64,000 nucleotides of DNA from Phytoactinopolyspora mesophila (GCF_010122465.1 NZ_WLZY01000004.1:62001-126000); one strand, 5' to 3'; positions 35,996 to 45,492 are shown, counted from the stretch's first letter. Translations and numbers: made by a program. The notes: generated by a model from the letters alone, not told the origin.

Positions 35996-37629
35996 AGACG
36001 TGCTCCACAGGTGGTAAGAACGGTGCAGCGTAGCCGGGCGGGGTAGGCGCCGCCCAGAATCAGCTTCTGTTCCGTCGCTCGGTAGTCCTGGCTGGTCCAC
36101 GGATCGGATTCGGTGCCCGGATGCAGGATGTAGCGAGGGAATTCCGAGGAGCTCAGCTCGAGGCGCAAGCGGTGCCGTGGGCGTACCCGGTAGCCGGTGC
36201 TCCCGAGCTCGACGGTGACCGCCTGAGGCCACGGCCCACTCACGTAGGCGGCGCCGTCGAGGATTCTGAACGCCGTTCCGTCAGGCGCCACGTCCATCAA
36301 CCTCGCCATGATGTGGGTGGACGAACAGCTCGAGCTGAGCCGGAGCGGCACGTCGGCCGGGCCGGCCAAGTCGATCGGCTCACGGACTGGGGCGGACTCG
36401 AACACAAGGACATCGTCTCGTTCCGCTGTGGCGTTCTCGTCCGCGGGCTCGATCAACGGGTGGTACGCATGGGAGAGGCTGGGCACCGGGTCACCGGGGT
36501 CGTGCAGCCAGCCAGCGTGTCGCTCAACCGGGTTCTCCGTCGTGGTCAGACTGCCACCCGACGAGCCGCCGTCCAGGTACCAGACCATCGACGTGCTCTC
36601 CGGCGGCGGCCAGGTCTGGCTTTCGTGCCAGGTGTCATGAGTGAGCATCCAGCGCACCGGAGGGGCATGGTAGGAACCGTGGCCTTCCAGGAAGTGATCG
36701 AAGAACGGCACCATCGGTTCCAGATACGCGTCAAGGAACTGGCGCATCGCGGCCGGGTCGGCACGCGGGTCGACGTACGGTTCGCCGGGGGCGCGCAGAT
36801 AGGTCCAGCCGTGATCGGTTGCGTCCATGACGAGGAACTGCGGAGCCCGGTGTTGCTGCGCCGACTTTCGCCAGGTGCTGATCTGACCATGCTGGACGAT
36901 GTCCCACCATCCGCCGATCTGTAGAGCCGGCACATCGCCGCGCACCGGCAGCCTCGCGGCCGGGTCGAGATTTCCGCGGGCAGCGTCGTGGAGGAATGCC
37001 GGGCGGCGGCCGCCCAACGCCGTCGGCACCACATCTGCCAGCGGCCGCACGCCCCAGTCCAACTGCCCGTCGTAGTCGTAGAGGGCCTCGTCCACCCAGG
37101 TTTCGAACGCCCACAGGGCACATACCTCGAGCGCGAATACCCCTTGGCGCGCGACGATGTCACCGAAGTCCGCGGACACCACTCTGGGGGCGATGGCGCG
37201 CAGGGCTGGATGTTGTGACGCGGCCGCGGCCCATTGCGTCCAGGCGAAGTAGGAGTCTCCGAACATTCCCACCTGGCCGGCGCACCAGCGCTGACCGGTG
37301 ATCCAGTCGAGGGTGTCGTACCCGTCCAGCATCTCGTTGGCGAACGGCGCGAGCGGCCCGTCGGAGCGGATCTTTCCCCGGACGTCCTGGACCACGACCG
37401 CATAGCCGCGCTCGGTGAACCACTGGGCGATCCGTGGCATGAAGCACTCGTCACCGCACTTGTCATAGGGCAGCCGGGACAGCAGAACTGGCCACGGTCC
37501 TCCGCGCTCCGGCAGATAGACGTCGGTGGCCAGCCGGATGCCGTCGCGCATGAGTACGGCGTAGGGCTTGGCCTGACTGGACACGTCGGCGAAAGGCCGT
37601 CGGACAGCGCCGTGGGCGGACGAGTTCAC
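35992..37629 (-). CDS. CocE/NonD-family X-Pro dipeptidyl-peptidase-like hydrolase
   Basis: 545-residue alpha/beta-hydrolase. N-terminal S15 domain: VLMRDGIRLATDVYLPERGG, then RGYAVVVQDVRGKIRSDG, and the nucleophile region GMFGDSYFAWTQWAAA with Ser in GDS. The C-terminal jelly roll has RPRHRLRLELSSSEFPRY. The family hydrolyses esters or amide bonds such as cocaine or acyl peptides. The GTG start at 37629 has no strong ribosome site. It is the first gene of a hydrolase-GntR-DinB operon and diverges from the amidohydrolase/OpuC genes. No signal peptide, so it acts in the cytosol, presumably on an imported substrate. Confidence 0.9.
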   Translation of the reverse strand: MNSSAHGAVRRPFADVSSQAKPYAVLMRDGIRLATDVYLPERGGPWPVLLSRLPYDKCGDECFMPRIAQWFTERGYAVVVQDVRGKIRSDGPLAPFANEMLDGYDTLDWITGQRWCAGQVGMFGDSYFAWTQWAAAASQHPALRAIAPRVVSADFGDIVARQGVFALEVCALWAFETWVDEALYDYDGQLDWGVRPLADVVPTALGGRRPAFLHDAARGNLDPAARLPVRGDVPALQIGGWWDIVQHGQISTWRKSAQQHRAPQFLVMDATDHGWTYLRAPGEPYVDPRADPAAMRQFLDAYLEPMVPFFDHFLEGHGSYHAPPVRWMLTHDTWHESQTWPPPESTSMVWYLDGGSSGGSLTTTENPVERHAGWLHDPGDPVPSLSHAYHPLIEPADENATAERDDVLVFESAPVREPIDLAGPADVPLRLSSSCSSTHIMARLMDVAPDGTAFRILDGAAYVSGPWPQAVTVELGSTGYRVRPRHRLRLELSSSEFPRYILHPGTESDPWTSQDYRATEQKLILGGAYPARLRCTVLTTCGARL

Positions 37630-37654
37630 GGCGTAAGAGTACCAAAGCGCCTTT

Positions 37655-37666
37655 CGTATACATACG
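37655..37666. promoter_or_regulatory. GntR-type operator in divergent promoter region
   Basis: CGTAT-AC-ATACG is a 5-bp inverted repeat containing GTATAC, the core seen in FadR-subfamily operators. It sits 26 bases from the hydrolase start and 36 from the amidohydrolase start, so one site could control both directions. Confidence 0.5.
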
Positions 37667-37701
37667 GACTTGTGGTGTACTTGCGAGCCCAAGGAGGCTT
37701 G

Positions 37702-39057
37702 ATGGACATCGAGATTCAACTTCCGGCGTTGCTGTTCGCGGCGCCGCCTGCAGCCGAGCAGCCCCCGCTGTGGCTGACGAATGCCCGGCTGTTCGACGGA
37801 ACCAGGGCGCCGGTCCGGGACCATGTCGGCGTGCTGGTCGACGGCGGCCGAATCACCCGCGTCGGCGCTGCTGGCGACGGTGCTCCGGACGGCTCGGTGG
37901 TGATCGATCTGGCAGGGAAAACGCTCATGCCGGGATTGATCAACGGCCACATGCATGGCGTCGGCCAGGTTCCCGATCCGGGATTCGGCGCCCAGCCGAC
38001 CCTGCCCGGAACGGCAAGCCACCTTCTCGGAGCGAAGCTGCGTGAGTTCCTGCAATACGGCGTCACCACCGTGCGCGATATGGGAACCTACGGCGACCAG
38101 GTCATGGAGAACCGTCAGGCCATGCGGTTCGGCGCCTACCGCGGGGCGCGGGTGCTCACGTGCGGGCTCATCATTTCCGGCACCGCACCCGGTGGGTTGG
38201 TCTTCGAGGGTATGTATCGCGAAGCCGACGGCCCGGACGAGGTCCGCAAAGGCGTCCGGGAGCAGATCCGCCGCGGTGCGGACTTCATCAAGATCATGAC
38301 CGACGGTGCGCGTTCGGTAGAGCTCGAGTCGGGCGTGTGCCGGCACTCCGACGGTAGCGCGGCATCGTTGCCGAACCAGCTCACCTACGACGAGATGACG
38401 GTGGCCGTCGAGGAAGCCCGGCGGATGGGGTACCGGGTGGCCGCACATGCCGAGGGTCTCGCCGGCTGCGAAGCAGCGATCGACCTCTGGATGCAGACCG
38501 TAGAGCACGGCTTCTACCTGCATCGTCGTCCTGAATTACTGGACCGCATGGCGGAGCGGGACGTTGCGCTCGTGCCCACGTTCTCGAGTTCTTACGTATT
38601 CGCCGGCCGCGATCTCGATGTCGGGCTCGACGGCGACCCGCAGCGCTATTGCACGCCGGAGCTCGACGCAGTCGCCAACGCGAACATCCGCGAACTCGAA
38701 AAGACCCTCCAGGCGGCCCAGGCCGCTGGAACCTTGCTGGTCATGGGCGGCGATGACTTGGAGCTTCGGCGGGGCGGTGTCTGGATCGAGGTGCAGCGTC
38801 TGGTGCACCACGGGCTGCCGGCGCACGACGCGTTGGTTGCGGCCACGTCGGGTGCTGCGCGCGCCCTCGGCCTGGACGAGCTCGGGCAGGTCAAGACCGG
38901 CAATATCGCCGACCTTGCCGTCGTGGATGGCGATCCCATCGCGAACCCGGAGCTCCTCGGAGACCGCGGCCGGTTCTGGCTCGTCCTCCAGGGTGGCTCC
39001 GCGGTAGCGGGCTCGGCCCTGGAGGTCGGAGTCGCCGACCTGGGTATTGCCGGATGA
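37702..39057 (+). CDS. Metal-dependent amidohydrolase (imidazolonepropionase-like)
   Basis: 451 residues. Zinc ligands visible in order: HxH in LINGHMHGVG, the bridging carboxylated Lys in DFIKIMTDGA, His in RVAAHAEG, His in TVEHGFYLH and the Asp of MGGDD. The flanking beta sandwich starts LWLTNARLFDGTRAPV and ends NIADLAVVDGDPIA. It would hydrolyse an amide or cyclic amide; the Xaa-Pro-dipeptidase-like amidohydrolases are close relatives. AAGGAGG lies at 37691-37697. It heads an operon with the ABC importer (permease start 13 bases after its stop). Confidence 0.92.
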   Translation: MDIEIQLPALLFAAPPAAEQPPLWLTNARLFDGTRAPVRDHVGVLVDGGRITRVGAAGDGAPDGSVVIDLAGKTLMPGLINGHMHGVGQVPDPGFGAQPTLPGTASHLLGAKLREFLQYGVTTVRDMGTYGDQVMENRQAMRFGAYRGARVLTCGLIISGTAPGGLVFEGMYREADGPDEVRKGVREQIRRGADFIKIMTDGARSVELESGVCRHSDGSAASLPNQLTYDEMTVAVEEARRMGYRVAAHAEGLAGCEAAIDLWMQTVEHGFYLHRRPELLDRMAERDVALVPTFSSSYVFAGRDLDVGLDGDPQRYCTPELDAVANANIRELEKTLQAAQAAGTLLVMGGDDLELRRGGVWIEVQRLVHHGLPAHDALVAATSGAARALGLDELGQVKTGNIADLAVVDGDPIANPELLGDRGRFWLVLQGGSAVAGSALEVGVADLGIAG

Positions 39058-39070
39058 AAGGCCGGCGAGC

Positions 39071-39718
39071 ATGAGTTTCGGGGAGTACCTGGCCCAGCGC
39101 TGGCAGGACATCGTCGTGCTGGGGATCCAGCATGCACAAGTTGTCCTGATCGCGGTCGGGATCGCGACCGTCGTGGGCGTCGCGACCGGCATCCTCGTGG
39201 AGCGTCACCCGCTCGCCCGGCGGGCAGCACTGACCGTCACCGGCACCATGCTGACGATTCCTTCGTTCGCACTCTTCGGCTTGTTGATCCCGATATTGAA
39301 TCTGGGCGCACCGCCGGCGATCGCGGCCCTGGTCCTGTATGCGCTCTTTCCCATCCTTCGGAACGCGATCACCGGTCTGGAGTCGGTGCCGGCCGAGATC
39401 GAAGACGCCGCCCGGGGGATGGGGCTGTCGAGCCGAAGCCTGCTCCTGACCGTCCGAGTGCCGCTGGCCTGGCCAGTTGTGCTCAACGGCATCCGAATCG
39501 CCACCATCATGAGCGTCGGCATCGCCGCCATCGGGGCGGCCGTCGCGGGTCCGGGCCTCGGCCGGCTGATCTTCGACGGGCTCGCCAGGATCGGCGGCGC
39601 CAACGCGCTCAACGACACTCTTGCCGGGCTCCTGGGGGTGGCGGTCCTCGCCTTGATCCTTGATCTCGGCTTCGTTCTGATCTCCCGATTCACCACACCG
39701 CGAGGTATCCGTGGCTGA
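39071..39718 (+). CDS. Quaternary-amine ABC transporter permease (OpuC-type)
   Basis: 215 residues, five to six helices, binding-protein-dependent permease fold. EAA loop: EIEDAARGMGLSSRSLLLTV. The segment MLTIPSFALFGLLIPILNLG is typical of OpuCB/OpuCD and YehY-type permeases for glycine betaine, carnitine or choline. I use ATG 39071; a TTG at 39047 overlapping the amidohydrolase stop is also possible. The 3' end overlaps the ATPase start by eight bases. Confidence 0.92.
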   Translation: MSFGEYLAQRWQDIVVLGIQHAQVVLIAVGIATVVGVATGILVERHPLARRAALTVTGTMLTIPSFALFGLLIPILNLGAPPAIAALVLYALFPILRNAITGLESVPAEIEDAARGMGLSSRSLLLTVRVPLAWPVVLNGIRIATIMSVGIAAIGAAVAGPGLGRLIFDGLARIGGANALNDTLAGLLGVAVLALILDLGFVLISRFTTPRGIRG

Positions 39719-40844
39719 CAACCAAGCCAATGAATCGCCCCGGACGATGATCCATCTCGACCGGGTCAGCAAGACGTACCCCGGACCAGGCGCGCCGGCA
39801 GTGGACGAGTTGTCGCTGGAGGTGCACGCCGGCGAGATCGTGGTCCTGCTGGGCCCATCGGGCTGCGGCAAGACCACCACCATGCGCATGATCAACCGGC
39901 TGATCGAGCCGACGAGTGGCCGGATCTTCTTCGACGGCGAGGACGTGACCAACGTCAACGCTGACCAGCTCCGGCGGCGTATCGGCTATGTGATCCAGCA
40001 GGTCGGCCTGATCCCGCACCTGACGGTCGCCGCCAACATCGGCATGGTTCCGCGGGCGCTCGGCTGGGACAAGAAACGGATCCAGGCGCGGGTCACCGAG
40101 TTGCTGGACCTGCTCGGACTCGATCCCGACGTGTATCGGCGGCGGTACCCCAAGCAGCTTTCCGGCGGCGAGCAGCAACGGATCGGAGTCGCCCGGGCGC
40201 TGGCAGCGGACCCGCCTGTGATGCTGATGGACGAGCCCTTCGGCGCGCTCGACCCGATGATCCGGGACCGGCTGCAGGAAGAGTTTCTCGCGCTGCAGGA
40301 GAAGATCCAGAAGACGGTGGTCTTCGTCACGCATGACATTGAAGAGGCGATCAAGCTGGGCGACCGGATCGCCATCTTCGGCAAGGGTGGGAAGATCGCG
40401 CAGTTCGACACACCGGCCCGGCTGCTGTCCCACCCGGCCGACGAGTTCGTCGCCTCGTTCATCGGATCCGGCGGATCGGTGCGTCTTCTCGGCTTGCAGC
40501 CGGTCACGGATCTGCCCCTGGAGTCGATCGACATCGTGGAATCCAGTGCCGTATCGGTGCCCGACGCTGGCGGGGCCAGCCGCGCGCTGTGGGTTGAGGA
40601 CGGCCGTCCGATGCGGTGGACGCGTGGATCCCGAGGTGACGCACTCGCGGTGGTGCGGCAGAGCCAGAGCCAGTTCGACGCTCTTGATGCGATGCTCGGT
40701 GCACACGACGATATGGCCGTGGTCGTCAGCGACGACGGCCGGGTGCTGGGCGGGCTGTCGCTGAACACTGTGCTGCGGCATACGGCGGGCAACGGTCGCG
40801 AAGCGTCTGAATCGGCCCGCGCCGACCACGAGCGAACACCATGA
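39711..40844 (+). CDS. Quaternary-amine ABC transporter ATPase (OpuCA-type)
   Basis: 377 residues. Walker A is GPSGCGKTTT, the signature LSGGEQQRIGVARALA, Walker B PPVMLMDEPF and the switch His in FVTHDIEEA. After the ATPase domain (to about 240) the C-terminus has at least one degenerate CBS-like region (SQFDALDAMLGAHDDMAVVV, then GRVLGGLS), which in OpuA/OpuC senses ionic strength. GTG start at 39711, overlapping the permease. Energises import of compatible solutes or related amines. Confidence 0.94.
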   Translation: MADNQANESPRTMIHLDRVSKTYPGPGAPAVDELSLEVHAGEIVVLLGPSGCGKTTTMRMINRLIEPTSGRIFFDGEDVTNVNADQLRRRIGYVIQQVGLIPHLTVAANIGMVPRALGWDKKRIQARVTELLDLLGLDPDVYRRRYPKQLSGGEQQRIGVARALAADPPVMLMDEPFGALDPMIRDRLQEEFLALQEKIQKTVVFVTHDIEEAIKLGDRIAIFGKGGKIAQFDTPARLLSHPADEFVASFIGSGGSVRLLGLQPVTDLPLESIDIVESSAVSVPDAGGASRALWVEDGRPMRWTRGSRGDALAVVRQSQSQFDALDAMLGAHDDMAVVVSDDGRVLGGLSLNTVLRHTAGNGREASESARADHERTP

Positions 40845-41638
40845 CAGCGCAGGTTGATCACGTGCCTCCCGGCACGCACGCTGCCCTTCCCGCCAAGAAA
40901 CGACGGCGGGTTCGTGACCTCACGGTCGCGGACCTCGTGTTGACCCCGGCTGTGCTGCTCAGTGTCCTGGCCGCTTTGTATCTCTACCTGCAGGGACAGG
41001 AACTCGACGAGATCGAGCAGCGGTCCATCAATTGGGCCACGATCAGCCGGCTGCTGGTGGAACACGTTCAACTGGTGGCGGTGTCCAGCCTCCTCGTCAT
41101 CATCATCGCGGTTCCGATGGGGGTGCTGCTGACCCGACCGGCGCTGCGGCACGCGACGACACCGGTTCTAGCGGTGGCGAACCTCGGCCAGGCCGTGCCG
41201 TCGATCGGCGTACTCGTACTGCTCGCCGTTACTGTCGGCACCGGGTTCCGGATGGCGATCATCGCACTCGTCCTGGTCGCCTTCCTGTCAGTGCTGCGCA
41301 ACACCATCATCGGAATCACCGGAGTCGATCGCTCCCTGATCGAGGCGGCGCGCGGCATGGGTCTGACCAAGACCGCGGTGCTGTTCACCGTCGAGCTTCC
41401 GTTGTCCATTCCGGTCATGCTCGCCGGGATCCGAGTCGCGCTGATCCTCAACGTCGGCAACGCGGCGCTCGCGTCGTTCACCAATGCCGGTGGGCTCGGC
41501 AGCTTGATCCAGACCGGTATCGCGTTGAACCGGATGCCGGTCCTGCTCACCGGGTGTGTGCTCGCGGCGGTCCTCGCGCTGGCGTTGGACTGGCTCGCGG
41601 GCATCGTCGAGCGAGTGCTCCGTCCACCCGGCCTCTAG
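40841..41638 (+). CDS. Quaternary-amine ABC transporter permease (OpuC-type), second
   Basis: 265 residues. After a basic N-terminus it has six helices with the EAA loop SLIEAARGMGLTKTAVLFTV and LAVANLGQAVPSIGVLVLLA, typical of the OpuC permease pair. It starts ATGA over the ATPase stop. The two different permeases probably form a heterodimer. Confidence 0.92.
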   Translation: MTAQVDHVPPGTHAALPAKKRRRVRDLTVADLVLTPAVLLSVLAALYLYLQGQELDEIEQRSINWATISRLLVEHVQLVAVSSLLVIIIAVPMGVLLTRPALRHATTPVLAVANLGQAVPSIGVLVLLAVTVGTGFRMAIIALVLVAFLSVLRNTIIGITGVDRSLIEAARGMGLTKTAVLFTVELPLSIPVMLAGIRVALILNVGNAALASFTNAGGLGSLIQTGIALNRMPVLLTGCVLAAVLALALDWLAGIVERVLRPPGL

Positions 41639-41680
41639 GCGGCGATTCGGCCGCCCCTACACCTACCTTCAGGAAGGAAC

Positions 41681-42685
41681 ATGCTCATGCAGTCCACCGG
41701 GATCGCCGGTCCTCTCTCGTCCGGAAAGTTGCGAATCGCCGCCCCGCTCGCGGTGATCGGCTTGTTGACCAGCGGCTGTTTCGGGGATTCGGACAGCCAG
41801 GGAGGAGCCGAGCCAGGAAGGCTCGCGGAGAACGTCTCTCTCGACGACGCAAAGTTCACCGTAGGCTCCAAGGAGTTCACCGAGCAGCTCATCCTGTGTG
41901 AGATCACCGCCATCGCGTTGCAGTCCGTCGGCGCCGACATCGAACGGCAGTGCGGGCTTGCGGGGAGCGATACGACACGCACCGCGCTGACGTCTGGAAA
42001 CATCGACATGTACTGGGAGTACACCGGTACCGCCTGGATCAGTTACCTGCAGCACACCGAGCCGGTGGACGGTCCCGACGAGCAGCACCGCGCCGTCGCC
42101 GAGGAAGACGAAGCCGACAACGACATCGTGTGGCTCGATTACGCCCCGTTCAACAACACCTACGCGATCGCCGCCGCGGACGGGATTATCGAAGAGTACG
42201 GCGTCACCACCCTGTCCGACTACGCCGACCTCGCAAACTCCGACCCGGCGGCCGCGTCGTTGTGCGTCAACAGCGAATTCAGCGTGCGAAACGACGGCCT
42301 ACCTGGTGTGCAGGAGTCCTACGGGTTCGAGATGGCCTCGAACAACCTTGCCACCCTCGAAGAGGGGTCGATCTACAACGCGATCGGGAAGAGCGATCCG
42401 TGCAACTTCGGCATGGTGGCAACTACAGACGGACGTATCCAAGGGCTCGGCCTAACTGTGCTGGAGGACGACAACGGCTTCTTCCCGGTGTACAACCCGG
42501 CCGTCACGGTGCGGAAGCCGGTCATCGACGAGCATCCGGAGCTTGCCGAGGTATTGAACCCCATAGCGGCAGCGCTGAGCACCGAAGCCATGCAGCAACT
42601 CAACAGCGAAGTGGACATCGACGGCGAGCGGGTCGAGGATGTCGCCCGGGAGTGGCTGCGAAGCCACGGCTTCGTCGGTGACTAA
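41681..42685 (+). CDS. Glycine betaine/choline-type substrate-binding lipoprotein
   Basis: 334 residues, signal peptide with lipobox LLTSGC (Cys33), so membrane-anchored outside. The OpuAC-type domain begins TVGSKEFTEQLILCEITAI and has TSGNIDMYWEYTGTAWISYL, whose aromatic residues form the cation box for quaternary ammonium. An AGGAAGG ribosome site precedes the ATG. It closes the amidohydrolase-importer operon. Two extra Cys in the mature part (LCEITAI and RQCGLAG; also SLCVNSE and DPCNFGM) could form disulphides. Confidence 0.92.
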   Translation: MLMQSTGIAGPLSSGKLRIAAPLAVIGLLTSGCFGDSDSQGGAEPGRLAENVSLDDAKFTVGSKEFTEQLILCEITAIALQSVGADIERQCGLAGSDTTRTALTSGNIDMYWEYTGTAWISYLQHTEPVDGPDEQHRAVAEEDEADNDIVWLDYAPFNNTYAIAAADGIIEEYGVTTLSDYADLANSDPAAASLCVNSEFSVRNDGLPGVQESYGFEMASNNLATLEEGSIYNAIGKSDPCNFGMVATTDGRIQGLGLTVLEDDNGFFPVYNPAVTVRKPVIDEHPELAEVLNPIAAALSTEAMQQLNSEVDIDGERVEDVAREWLRSHGFVGD

Positions 42686-42708
42686 CGGGTAGTGGAGCAG
42701 GCGTCTAC

Positions 42709-42742
42709 CGACATTGTGGTGCCGATAGCCACCACAATGTCG
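42709..42742. terminator. Perfect 13-bp inverted repeat after the importer operon
   Basis: CGACATTGTGGTG (42709-42721) pairs perfectly with CACCACAATGTCG (42730-42742), loop of eight. It lies 24 bases after the importer stop, has no T-tract, and most likely ends the operon. Confidence 0.6.
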
Positions 42743-42815
42743 AGTCATCCGCTGTCGGTGCGGGCTGGTCGGCATCCACGGCCACGCCGCGGCGGTTGGA
42801 ACCCGGCACGTCCTC

Positions 42816-43293
42816 ATGTCGGACGAGCCGATCACCGTTTCTCGGGACCCGGCAGAGCGAACCACCGCCGTGACGGTCCCGGGCCGGGCCACCGGCTTTC
42901 TCATGGGCGGGAAACCTGGGCACGCTGCGCACCTCGCTGGGAACCGAGCTGCCGTCCCTGGAGGGCGCCATCCTGCTGATCGAGGACAACAAGGGCACCG
43001 GGCTCGGCCAGGTTGACCGCGAGCTGACCCAGCTGATGAAGTCCGGTTTGCTGGACGGCCTGCGCGGCGTTGCCCTGGGTCAGTTCACCGGCTTCGGCGA
43101 TGTACCGGAAGAGTCCGATGACGGATGGACGGTGCTCGACGTGTTGCAAGATCGCCTCGGGCAATTCGGTGTGCCGGTGCTGGGTGGGCTACCCATCGGG
43201 CATGGGGCGCGGCCCTGGACGGTGCCTCTCGGCACGTCCGCCACCATTGACACCAATGCCGGCACGCTCACGGTGGAGCCGGGCGTGAAGTAG
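42816..43293 (+). pseudogene. Remnant of LD-carboxypeptidase/MccF-like (S66) gene
   Basis: Two frames together encode the C-terminal half of an S66 peptidase. Frame one gives MSDEPITVSRDPAERTT, ending GRATGFLMGG; frame two continues GNLGTLRTSLGTELPSLEGA, then ILLIEDNKGTGLGQVDRELT and GVALGQFTGF, ending in the family's C-terminus. Removing one A from the run at 42912-42914 would join them as LMGGNL, the expected sequence, so a one-base insertion is inferred. The N-terminal half with the catalytic Ser is missing. A start at GTG/ATG near 43036 would yield only 85 residues. Confidence 0.75.
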
Positions 43294-43300
43294 CGGCGGG

Positions 43301-44023
43301 TCAAGGTTGCGCGTTCGTGGTGTAGCGCCAGAACTGTCGGCCTTTCGGTTCGTCACGCACGACAACGTCGAGGGCCGCCAGTTCGGTACGCAACTGCGCG
43401 GCATCGTCCTTGTCGCCCTGCTTCAATGTCTTCTCCCGAGCCCGGAGAATGGCGTTGGGGCCAGGCGGGAGATCGGGCGCGCCGTCGACCCACCGCCGGT
43501 ACTGATGCCGATGCGGATCGCCTTCCGCACACCACGGCCAGGCATGCGACTGGAACACTTCTCCGAGACGCCGGACGTCGTCGTCGTCCATGTCGAACGT
43601 ACTCCGCGCCAGCTCTTCGGTGGCGGTCCCCAGGATCACCAGGTCCTTGCCTTCCACGAACACCGCGGTTGCGGATGTTCGGGAGACCCGCTGTGCCGAA
43701 CCATCACGGCCGAGGGTCACCTCATGATCAGCGACACTCACGTGGAGGGCCTCGCTCTCGGCGAGAAGCGCGATGACCCAACCGGCGACCAGTCCAGCGA
43801 TCATCGCGCCGATGGTGACGTAGGGCTCAGGCAGTGAATCGATCAGTTCTAGCGGGCCCTGGAACGGCATCCACGCAACACTGGTCGCGCGCCCAGCCAG
43901 CCACCGGAGGAGCAGGCCCGCCGCGGCCCCCAGGAGCGGAATCCCGACATGAACGAATACGCGTGCGGCGGCGGTAGGTTCGATCAGAGTGGTGCCCCGC
44001 CCGAGCTCCGGCTCGGCGCTCAT
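43301..44023 (-). CDS. YqeB-like two-helix membrane protein
   Basis: 240 residues. Two hydrophobic helices near the N-terminus (HVGIPLLGAAAGLLLRWLAG and YVTIGAMIAGLVAGWVIALL) are followed by a soluble domain with a PH-like strand pattern (SEALHVSVADHEVTLG, then RTSATAVFVEGKDLVILG). It resembles B. subtilis YqeB, function unknown. It ends seven bases from the carboxypeptidase remnant and is transcribed convergently with it. Confidence 0.65.
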   Translation of the reverse strand: MSAEPELGRGTTLIEPTAAARVFVHVGIPLLGAAAGLLLRWLAGRATSVAWMPFQGPLELIDSLPEPYVTIGAMIAGLVAGWVIALLAESEALHVSVADHEVTLGRDGSAQRVSRTSATAVFVEGKDLVILGTATEELARSTFDMDDDDVRRLGEVFQSHAWPWCAEGDPHRHQYRRWVDGAPDLPPGPNAILRAREKTLKQGDKDDAAQLRTELAALDVVVRDEPKGRQFWRYTTNAQP

Positions 44024-44190
44024 AGTGCTGCCTCTCGTTGACCTGCGGCTGATGGAAGCCGCCTCAAGCGTGAGCGGCGGAGACGCCGGGGTGCATCGGA
44101 CGGGCGGCCACGAAGGCTGGCCGGGTGGCCAGATGTTCTTGGCCGCTGGTCGGCCGTCCGGCGTGGCTTACCGACGTAAGCTCCCAAGGC

Positions 44191-45492
44191 ATGGAACACG
44201 CCCCTGCCGATCACCAGGTACGCGGCCAGCGGCTGCACTGGTCGCTGCCCGGTGAGCTGGCGGTGCCCGACGACGAGCACACACCTGGATCGCGCCGCAC
44301 CCTCCGGGACTGGGCCGCCGACGTCGCCCTGTTCGGCGCGGCTGCGGCCTTCTGGGCGCCGACGTTGGGCGATCCCACGCCGTCGGCCCCCGATGTGCCG
44401 GACTGGTTCGTGACGGTGGACCCGTGGGTGGGAGCGGCCGCCTGCTTGGCACTGTGGCTGCGGCGGCGGTTCCCGGTGGCGTTGGTCCTCGGACTGATTC
44501 CCGTACTGGTGGTTTCGGACTCCGCATTCGGCGCGGCAATGGTGGCAGTGCTGACTGTGGCCGTGCACCGGCGCTGGCAGACGGCTGCGCTGGTGACCGC
44601 CCCCTATGTCGTGATGGGTGCGCTTGCCGGGTACGCCTACCCCGATCCGGATTTGACCAGGCGCGGCACCATGATCACGGTCGTGCTGATGTTCCTCGTG
44701 CCGCTGGTCTCCGGTATCGCCATCCGGAGCCGCCGCCAGCTCGTGGTCAGCCTCCACCGCGACGCCGAGCGACAGCGCCGCGAGCACGAGCGCCGGCTCG
44801 GAGAGAGCCGGCGGGCCGAGCGGGAACAGATCGCCCATGAGATGCACGACGTCCTGGCCCACCGGATCTCGTTGCTGTCGGTTCATGCCGGAGCACTGGC
44901 CTACCGGGCTCAACGAACCGAAGAGGGCGCGGCGCCCGCCATGGATCCGGCCGAAATCGGCGAGGCCGTCGTCGTGATACGTGACAACGCAAATCACGCG
45001 TTGACCGAACTCGGGGAGGTCCTCAGGGTTCTGCGATGGGGACGTTCTGAGCACGACGGCCACCCCGCGGCGCTGCCGCAGCCCAAACTGGCTGACCTAG
45101 AGCGGCTGATAGACGAAGCGGAGGCAGTGGGACAGCAGGTGACCCTGGAACCGGGGTCGGTTCTCGACAACCGTGACCTCGTTCCCGCCCGGGTACAGCG
45201 CACCGCCTATCGTGTCGTGCAAGAAGGTCTGACGAATGCCCGTAAACACGCGCCGGGACAGCCCGTCGTCGTCCGGCTCGACGGCGCCGCCGCCGATGGA
45301 CTCCGGGTGACGGTCACCAATCCACTGGCCGCGACCGTGATCGCCCGGGAGGCGAATGGCGCCGGGGTGGGGCTAACCGGGTTGGCCGAGCGGGTGACCC
45401 TCGACGACGGCACATTTGAGCACGGCGTGCGAGACGGCGGTTTCGAGGTTCGCGCACAGCTACCATGGCCGGATGACCGAGCCGCCGACTGA
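44191..45492 (+). CDS. NarL-type sensor histidine kinase
   Basis: 433 residues. Four to five membrane helices at about 40-185 with short loops and no extracellular domain, then a HisKA_3 phospho-acceptor region with His219 (IAHEMHDVLAHRISLLSVHA) and an HATPase (YRVVQEGLTNARKHAPGQPV; G box GAGVGLTGLAERV). Intramembrane-sensing kinase. The start ATG 44191 has a weak AAGG. It overlaps the response regulator by 20 bases, so they form one unit. Confidence 0.92.
   Translation: MEHAPADHQVRGQRLHWSLPGELAVPDDEHTPGSRRTLRDWAADVALFGAAAAFWAPTLGDPTPSAPDVPDWFVTVDPWVGAAACLALWLRRRFPVALVLGLIPVLVVSDSAFGAAMVAVLTVAVHRRWQTAALVTAPYVVMGALAGYAYPDPDLTRRGTMITVVLMFLVPLVSGIAIRSRRQLVVSLHRDAERQRREHERRLGESRRAEREQIAHEMHDVLAHRISLLSVHAGALAYRAQRTEEGAAPAMDPAEIGEAVVVIRDNANHALTELGEVLRVLRWGRSEHDGHPAALPQPKLADLERLIDEAEAVGQQVTLEPGSVLDNRDLVPARVQRTAYRVVQEGLTNARKHAPGQPVVVRLDGAAADGLRVTVTNPLAATVIAREANGAGVGLTGLAERVTLDDGTFEHGVRDGGFEVRAQLPWPDDRAAD

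Noticed and set aside
43036-43293. Stand-alone 85-codon gene
   Set aside because: It is the C-terminus of an S66 peptidase whose upstream part lies in another frame; better explained as a pseudogene.
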